In this document: piece after piece, positions 35,389-44,300 of the stretch | Numbering within the stretch: position 1 is the stretch's first letter | Layout of the letters: every line of letters starts with the position of its first letter | NCBI GenBank assembly: GCA_030063045.1 | Contig: JAQSEB010000072.1 | Span: forward strand, 310,001-374,000 | DNA from: Pratylenchus scribneri | Taxonomy: Eukaryota; Nematoda; Chromadorea; Rhabditida; Pratylenchidae | DNA: 64,000 nucleotides | Direction: 5' to 3' | Notes under the pieces: generated by a model | What the model was told of the DNA's origin: nothing | What the model saw: only the letters and a program-made list of their open reading frames with translations | Database searches by the model: none | Translations under genes and position numbers: made by a program

Positions 35389-38300
35389 TCAACAAACATA
35401 TGTTCCATTCTCTTTGAATTCAATGCTAACACAATTCTCCCATCTAGGTGTTGGTCCCCTCGGGCTGAATGTGTCATTGTTGTTTGGCTCCATTGGTCCA
35501 TCAATTGTGGAATACCAAGGACTGGTTACATGTTTTGGAATCCATTTAGTCCCATTGATAATTGACCATCCATATGTGGTCGGGGAACCATCCGTGTTGA
35601 CCATGGAAATAATTTCGCCGTTTTTCGGATCCCGAAAAATGCGATGGCCGATCAAAAAATGAATTGAGCCATTTGGATTTTTTTCACGCATTTTAGCCAA
35701 TTTCAATTTGATAAGACCTGAATTTGAATTTAATGGGTGATTATTTTGGTATAAGATACCAATAACCAAGTCATTTTCTTTCCAATTTCTGATGGATGCC
35801 AATTGTGAGTCATGGTGAATGCATTGGAGCATGCCCACCATCAAATCAACAAGAGCAATGCGAACCTATATAAAAATTATTTATTAAATATTATTAACCT
35901 ATAAAAAAATATAAAATTATTTGGTTCTTGATTACATAAAAATTTATTCTCATTTTTGTCATTAATGATTTTTTACTACGAATTTTGCTCATTCGTAAAG
36001 TAGAAAATTTTATATTAAAATTAACGAGAAAATAATTGATGAAAATATTTTTTTAATTTACCTTTAATTGATTATATATTTTTGCAATTTCCTATCAAAA
36101 ATAGATTAATTCTTTTACTAATCAATTCAAACCTACAGAGCTAAAAAATTATAGCAAGTTAGTTAAATTAATGCTAATAAATTGATTTTGTCAATAAAAT
36201 TTGTATACGATAATTTTCTCTGAGAAACTTACATGATAGCAATATTTAACATCTTCAAATGTTAATGCCCGTGGACTGTATTCCCGAATGTTATTTTCGG
36301 ACCAATCCAATTCCCCACAACTGCATTGTGAATAGCAAAGTGAATCGCATTCACCTTGTTCTTCACATTTGTCAGTGCATCTCAAATTTTCCACCTTTTT
36401 GGTCATATTCTCTGTGAAATATTTTAAAAATATTTTGAATTTAATTCATTTAAAACTTTGTTTTTTTTTTAGAAATCATAGAAAAATTTAAATATTTTCA
36501 AAGAAATTTCAAAATTTAATGTAAAAAATATATAATTAAATTATCAAAGGAATAATCCTTTGGACTATAATTTTGTCGCATCCTGCGAATGATGGCAATT
36601 TTTTCTTCAAGAGATAAATTCCCACGCCCCCATTTCCTCCCATCTTTTTTTGCTTTTAAAAGGATTTTAATTTCCCTTTTTTTATGTTCATTTTTCCTTT
36701 CCTAGCCAGCAGTCCAACTTTAATCCAGCCAGCCTTGATCGTCCAACAATTCCATAATTTTGTATTTTTCATAGAATCATATTTCCCCGGAGAACATCCA
36801 CTCCGTTGACCCGAAATACGGATTCTGATAAATTATTCCTTCCCCCCATTGAATTTACATTGAATTAATTCGAGGGAATTATTTGGAGTAATTTGGGTTT
36901 TTGGGCAAATTTATTCAAGTCCTAAATATTGGATTTGACAGCTCAACCGTGGATCCAACACTTCCTTTCCCAAATTTCCATATTTGCTCCTTTCTTAATT
37001 TTTCAATCCACATTTCCTAATCGCGTTTTTTGTCCTTTTTGTTATTTTCTCTCCAACTTTCCATTTCCATCCAAGGAACAATTTGTTCCCCAGTCCATTC
37101 CATTAAACTTTTGGGGCTCATTTGCATTTTTGAGCCATAGTCCATCCAATTGCCATTCCAGTTTTTCATCCAAGGAATAATTTTATTCCATCTTTGGTCC
37201 ATTAAAATTTTGGTTCTTTTACATTTTTGATAAATTCCATCCAATTTTCCATTCCAAAATTATTGCCTATTCCAAAAATAAATAATCCAAAAAATGTCCG
37301 CTCCATTGAAAGAACAAATAAAAGTTTTTTATGAATCCGCCCAACAAATTTTGGCCCATCAAGAGACCTTTCCGCTTCCAATTAAAGCAGATGGCGTCAG
37401 TGATTCCCAACATTATTCAAATATCCGCCTTCTCCTTCCCAATATTGAATTGGCAATCGAATCTGCCTCCGAATTAATGAATGACCTATCCATCGCTCGA
37501 GACCAATGGAACGCAGTGCGCGTTTCCATGACGGGTGCTGAACGCATAGCGGATAACCCAATTTATGAAGCTTTTATAGTTGATTATCCATTTCCTACTG
37601 CAATTAATGATTTGAAAACTTATATCCGAAAATTAAAAAGAGAAAAAATAATCCTAAACCAAGCCCTTCCCGACCCAAACTTAAATATTGGCACTCATCA
37701 TCTTCAAAAATTATCCCTTCCTAAATTTTCCGGCAATTGTGTTGAATATACTTCCTTTTGGCATGCCTTTAAATCCACAGTCCATGACCTTCCCTCTCTC
37801 ACTGATTCCGTAAAATTCAATTATCTAAAAGAATGCCTTGAAGGCACAGCCCTTTTGTGTGTCCAATCCCTCCCATTGACGGACGCATCCTATCATGAAG
37901 CTTTGAGGCTTCTAAAAGCTAATTTTGGAAATATTGACGACATAAATCGCACACTCCACCATTCTCTCCGCAAATTGCCAGTGGTGCATTCCAACAACGG
38001 TCCAGAGGTTTTGTGCACCGAACTCCGCGATTTTGTCGACAAATTCGAATTAGTATTCCTTCAAATGATTGAACAACATTTTGATATTGACTCCCTCCCT
38101 GTGCAAATGGAATTGGAGTCGAAGCTTCCGCCTACAATTTTGGAGGAAATTTTTAAGGCCAAAACTGCAGCCGGTCATTGGAGCACTGATGAATTGCGAA
38201 CAACATTGAAGGAAATTTTGAAGCGCAAAGAGGATATCAAATCAATCCGTGACCGCCAGAAGGATTTGCAACCTTCCACAAATAAAGGTGGGGAACAAAC

Positions 38301-41300
38301 CAAAAAAGGGGGAAACTTTCCAAAACCAACCCAACATCCCCAACCTTCATCCTCAAATCCAAATCAAAAATTTTCACCTCCTACTGGACAATTTGCCTCT
38401 TCCCTCACATTTTCCACCCAAAATTCCAATCCAAATAAAGCTAAACCAAAATTTCCGTGTACCTTTTGTATAACTCAAGGACACTTTTCAAATCAATGTC
38501 CCATCTATCCCGACCATCAATCCCGAATTAATCGATTAAAAGAACTTAAATTATGTTTCCGCTGCCTAAAAAAGGACCATATGGCAAAAGCTTGCCAAGC
38601 AGTTTGCTCCTCTTGCCAAGGGGGCCACCACCGAATTATTTGCAAAAAACAATCAAATCCCTATCCAAAAAATACTCAAATGACCCATCTCATAAATAAT
38701 CAAACTTTACCAAATCCGGAGCCTCAAAATGTTTGTCCCATTCCATCATCCGTGGCAAGTACCCCCTTGCCTACATTTTCTCCGGCTTTTTATCCCCAAC
38801 CTCAAAATATTCAAAATTTTACCCCTTTGCCTCTACCAACCCCAGCACCAGCAACTGGTGCAAATGCAACTCCAATTCCCTCCTCTCTTGTAAAACTTGA
38901 TCCAACAAACACACAAACAAACAGTTCATTTTCCACTCCATTTCCAAACCATTCGTTAGGTTATCCAGTCCTATTTAAATGTATCCAAGCAACATTTTTC
39001 AATCCCGATGATCCCTCAAAAACCCTTAGGGGAATTGTTGTGTTGGATGATTGTAGCAACACATCCTACATCCAAGATATGACCGCCTATACCCTAAATT
39101 TGCCTTTCACTCCAACCACAGCAAATATTGGTGTATTTGGCGAGCCAAATCCAAAACCAAAGGAATCATATAAAACCAAATTTGGCTTAAAGCTTATAAA
39201 TGGCCAATCCTTAATAATTTCCGCAAATACATTGCCCTTTTTGACCCAATCCACATATTATATTCCATTTTCTCGTGAATTATTCGAATTTAAAACTGAT
39301 TTGTGTTCCCTAGCGGAAATGGTAACCCCAATTGCTTTAATTGGAGCTGACTTCTATTACCATTTGGAACCAACACCCATTGGTCGGTTGCCTTCGGGCT
39401 ATACCATAGTTCAATCCTTATTGGGAACCATAGTAGCAGGAACAGCCCACAACAAAAATTTCCATGAAAATTCCCCAATCCAAATGGTTTCATTTTGCAT
39501 GCATCAAGAATGCCCTCCTCCTCCTTCCGATTATTATACCTTAGAAAGTGTGGGCATAAAAGATGACCCTTCCGATTTTTCCGATGACATTGTCCTAAAA
39601 AATTTTGAAAAGGAAATCCAATTTGTTGATGGAAGATACCAAGTAAAATTTCCATTCAAAACTGATCCCAATTCCATTTCTATTAGTTCAAATTTCGGTC
39701 TTTCCTATGGCCGTCTTCGTTCCGTTTTAAATTCCTTTTCTTCCAAACCCGGTCGTCTTGAGCAATATAATAAAATTATCACTGAACAATTAAATTCCGG
39801 CATTATTGAAGAAGTGAATGAACCATCCAAATTTTCTAATCCACTCTTTTATGTTCCACATCATCCAGTTGACCGACCAGGTCGTCCAGATAAACCGCCC
39901 AGACCCGTTTATGATGGTTCATCACATTTAAAAGATTCCCCCTCCATCAATGACTTATTGGCCCCAGGGCCCGTAATTTTGCCTAGCCTAATTGGTGTTT
40001 GTTTACGATTCCGAATCCCATCAATTGCCATAATTTCAGATATAGAAAAGGCATTCCACCAAATTTTAATTCATCCATCACAAAGAGACGCTACACGTTT
40101 TTTGTGGCTAAAAAATATCCAAAACCTTCTTTCCAAAGAAAATTTAAAATTTTTCCGTTTTTGCCGGGTTCCTTTCGGATTTGTCTGTTCTCCATTCCTA
40201 TTAGCCGCAACAATAAATCATCATCTAGCACTTAATCCTTCCAAACTATCAACCGAAATTATGGACAATATTTATGTCGATAATATTTTCCTTTCCGCAT
40301 CAAATGTTTCCGAAGGCAAAGAAAAATGCCAATCCCTCATAAAATTATTTGCGAAAGCCAATATGAATGTGCGCGAATTCGCATCAAATTCAGCCAAAAT
40401 AATCGATTCCTTACCCGAAAATCTCCGTCTTACTGGCTTCAACCACAAATTTTTAGGCCTAAACTGGGACACCAATTCCGATTCCATCGGCATTAAAATT
40501 CCTGAATTTACTCCATCAAAAATTCCCATTTCTAAAGCAGATGTCCTTTCCTTTATCGCCTCTCATTTTGACCCACTTGGCTTACTAACTCCGTTACTTT
40601 TCCCTCTCAAAATCTATTTCCAATCTCTTTGGTCCATAAAAACAAATTGGACAGATCCTTTGCCTGATAAGGCCACCTCCAAATGGTTCGAGGTCTTAAA
40701 AGATTGGACAGAACCCACTCAAATTATTATTCCTCGTTGTCCATCCAAATTTCCCTCCCCTTCTTATGACCTCCATTGCTTTGCAGATGCCTCCCTCGAG
40801 GGCATGTGCGTAGTTATTTATTTACGTATTTCCTCTCCCTCCAATGAACAAATTGACACTCACTTATTTTTTAGTAAAACAAAAGTTGCTCCTATAAACA
40901 AAAAATGGAATATTCATCGCCTCGAACTTATCGCTTCTCAAATGGGCTCAAAAGCCCTAACTTTCGTCCATGGACAATTATCACAATGCATCTCCCTTTC
41001 CCAAAGTTTAAATCTTTGGACCGACTCAAGTACGGTCTTAGGATGGTTAAAATCCCAAAATCCCACAAGAGAAATATTTATCCTAAACCGCTTAAAGGTA
41101 ATCCGTTCCATTCCCAATTTAACCGTCAGGCATATTGCCGGATCATCCAATCCCGCTGATTATGGGACTAGAAAATTGGTAAATTCACCTTCTATTTTAA
41201 AATCCTTAAATGATTGGTGGAAAGGCCCAAAATGGCTTTCTACCGAAAAGTGGCCAATTTCCAAAGATTTAACCCCTTTTTCCACAAATGAATTCATTAC

Positions 41301-44300
41301 CCATCAAACCTTTTTCGTAAACAAAACTGAACCCATCCAAATAATAAATCCAGGAAATTTCTCACGTTTACCAAAATTAATTTATGTGACTAGCTATTTT
41401 TGCCGTTTCCTCATAAAAATACGCCCTTCCATCGCCCAAATGTTTCCTTCTTGTCCAGTAAAAATTTCAAAAAATTTACCTTCTGTGAGCGAAATGAAAT
41501 TCGCACTTATTTTTAATTTTTCAAGAGCAAGCCCTTAATCCACCCCCAGAAAAAGAAAATGAATCCTTAAAATTATTTGTGGATGAAAATAAAATTCTCC
41601 GGTCCAAGGGCCGAATAGAAAATTCAGATTTCCCTTGGTCAACCTGCAATCCAATTTACCTCCCTCCTTCTTCAAAATTGACTCATTTAATTGTTTACGA
41701 AACCCACTTAATAAATTTACATTCAAATCCGCTTTTCACGCTTTCGCAATTACGTCGAGCCTATTGGCTCCCCAGTGGCCGAAGGGTCGTCTCTCATATT
41801 TTAAATAAATCCTGTTTTCCTTGTAGGCGTTTTGCATCCAAACCCTTTGAGGCACCCGAATTCCCTCCTTTTCCAAAAACTCGGCTTCTTCCCTCTGCTC
41901 CATTTACTTTTATTGGCGTAGATTACGCTGGACCAATTTTAGCCCGAAATATAAACAAAAAATCAAAGCTTAAAAAGGGGTATAAAGCAAATTCATCCGA
42001 TCCCGTTAACCAAAAATATTGGATTTGTTTATTTTCCTGCCTGGTCACACGGGCAATACATTTGGAAATTGTGCCCGATCTGACTTCCTCCTCTTTCATT
42101 TCCGCCCTCCGGCGCTTTATAGCCCGGCGCGGAACCCCAAAAATTATTTACTCCGACAATGCGCCCACTTTCACTTTAGCCAATAAAACTATTGAATTAA
42201 ATTTTTCTAAAACCCTCAAAGAATTCCTTTTGGACCCAAAACTTTCATCTTTTTCCCTTTCCAAATCCATTTCCTGGCATTTCATAGTGGCCCACTCGCC
42301 TTGGGCTGGTGGACACTATGAAAGGCTAATCGCCTTGATTAAATTTCATTTGAAAAGATCTCTTTCCTCCCTCTATTTTCCATCAATTCATCCATTTGAC
42401 TATCTCCACACTTTGGTCACCGAAATTGAAAATATAGTTAATTTGCGTCCAATAACATTTGACTCTGCTGACCCGCAAAATCCTAGACCACTAACTCCAA
42501 TGCATTTTCTCCGGCCCCTTGGTCCACACGAAAATTTCCCCTATCCTAACACAAACATAGAAAATGCCGATGACTCTGAATTTGTGCCAATTACCTCCTC
42601 CACCCAATCTCTATTAGATCTTTGGGAACAATTATCCATTCCGGCACAAAAATTTTGGAAACATTGGGCTGCAGATTACGTTCTTTCCCTCAGGGAAAAA
42701 TCATCCTAATTCAACCAAAATGGCATTCCAAGGAAACCCATCCCAAACGAATTAGTAATCGTCTTTGACGATTCAACCCCGAGGTCACTTTGGCCAACGG
42801 CAATAATCCAAAGTGTTTCTGATAAATCAGCCAAAGTCAAATTCTCTAATGGTTACTGTACTTCCCGTTCCCTCCAACACATTTTCCCACTTGAAACAAG
42901 TGAAGAACTTTCCACTTTCCCATCAACAAATCCCCCTTTATCCATTAATCCGCCGACTCCATCTTCCTCATCAACAATTCCCACTAATCAGCCGATTCCA
43001 TCTTCTTCCCCCATTCCCACACTACCACAATCAACAGATTTGGTTCTGAGAAATCGGCGCATTAAACGCCTTTGATTTCTTTACATGGTAAATTGTGTAC
43101 ATTTTCCTTCATTTTATTCACGTGAATTTTCTTTACATTATCATCCACATTTTTTCCGTTTTCCGGGGAGCGGCGCAAAGCGCATTTAATCTCCCCCATA
43201 CATTTCATTTTATTCACTTTTTGATCATAAACATATTTCCATTAGCGAATTCATCTTCACTCTACCAAAGCATTTAGTCTTTATTCATTTAACATTTTTC
43301 TTTTACAGATTTCCGCATAAATTATATGGGCAGCATTTTGTCCATTGACCTCTTTTCGTTTAACCTACTCATCAGCCCTCAACAACAAACCAATCCTATT
43401 TGGCCCATTTTCACTAGTTTAGTAATTTTGTTGGCCGGAATATTTTTCTGCCTTTTCCTTTCCTTCCATTTATATAAATTTGCTAAGCGCCAAAATAAAC
43501 CAAACAATCCGTGGATTCCTCCTCCATCAATCTTCAATCCAGTTATCGCCATCATTTTTTTTGCATTTATTTATTCCGTCGAATCGGCCCCAATAAGAGG
43601 GCCCAAAATTAACCAATTCCAATCCAAACCCCAAAAATTTATCAAAGCTATCCCCCCTAAAAAATCCTTTGCAAAGTCTCTCGCAGCCACTTCGGCATCA
43701 ATACTTTCCACAACTGCCCTTTACTTGGGGCTCGAGAGTCTAGGATCTTTTCTCGCCGACGAGCCTGAAATTTCTTTATTCATTTTAATCACCGTCCCAT
43801 TACTCATATTAATTTTGACAATTTCCTTATTTTTTAAGATTTACCAATTCTTTCGCCCAAATCCAATTCAAAATCCCAATCCAAATATTGAGCTTAAGGA
43901 ATTAAAACAAGTAGTCGAGGAAATTTTACAACGTACAAATCCTCCTAAACATTAATGCCTCGTAAAACTTTGTCCCCCGAGCAAATTTACAAAATTCTTA
44001 ACTCATCACGACTTTACTCTGACCATTTTCCTCCTTTATCTAATAAGAAATTCACTAAAGCTGAAAAATTAAAAATGGAATTAGACATGGAATCCCTTTC
44101 TTCTTATTCCGACTCCGAACCTGCCAAATCCCCTCTCCCTATTAATTCTACAATTTCTTCGTCACTTCCACAAAATCCTAATAATTCCCCACAACAAATG
44201 GAAATTTCTTCGCAAACTGTTCATCAACACATTCTTCCTCCTCAACCAACAAGACCCCGTATTCTTGCACCTTCGTCTGGCGCTTATCCTTCGAATGTGC

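Noticed and set aside
42813..43049. Separate 78-codon ORF after integrase
   Set aside because: The DUF5641-like continuation of pol occupies the same DNA in the integrase frame; this frame has no homology.
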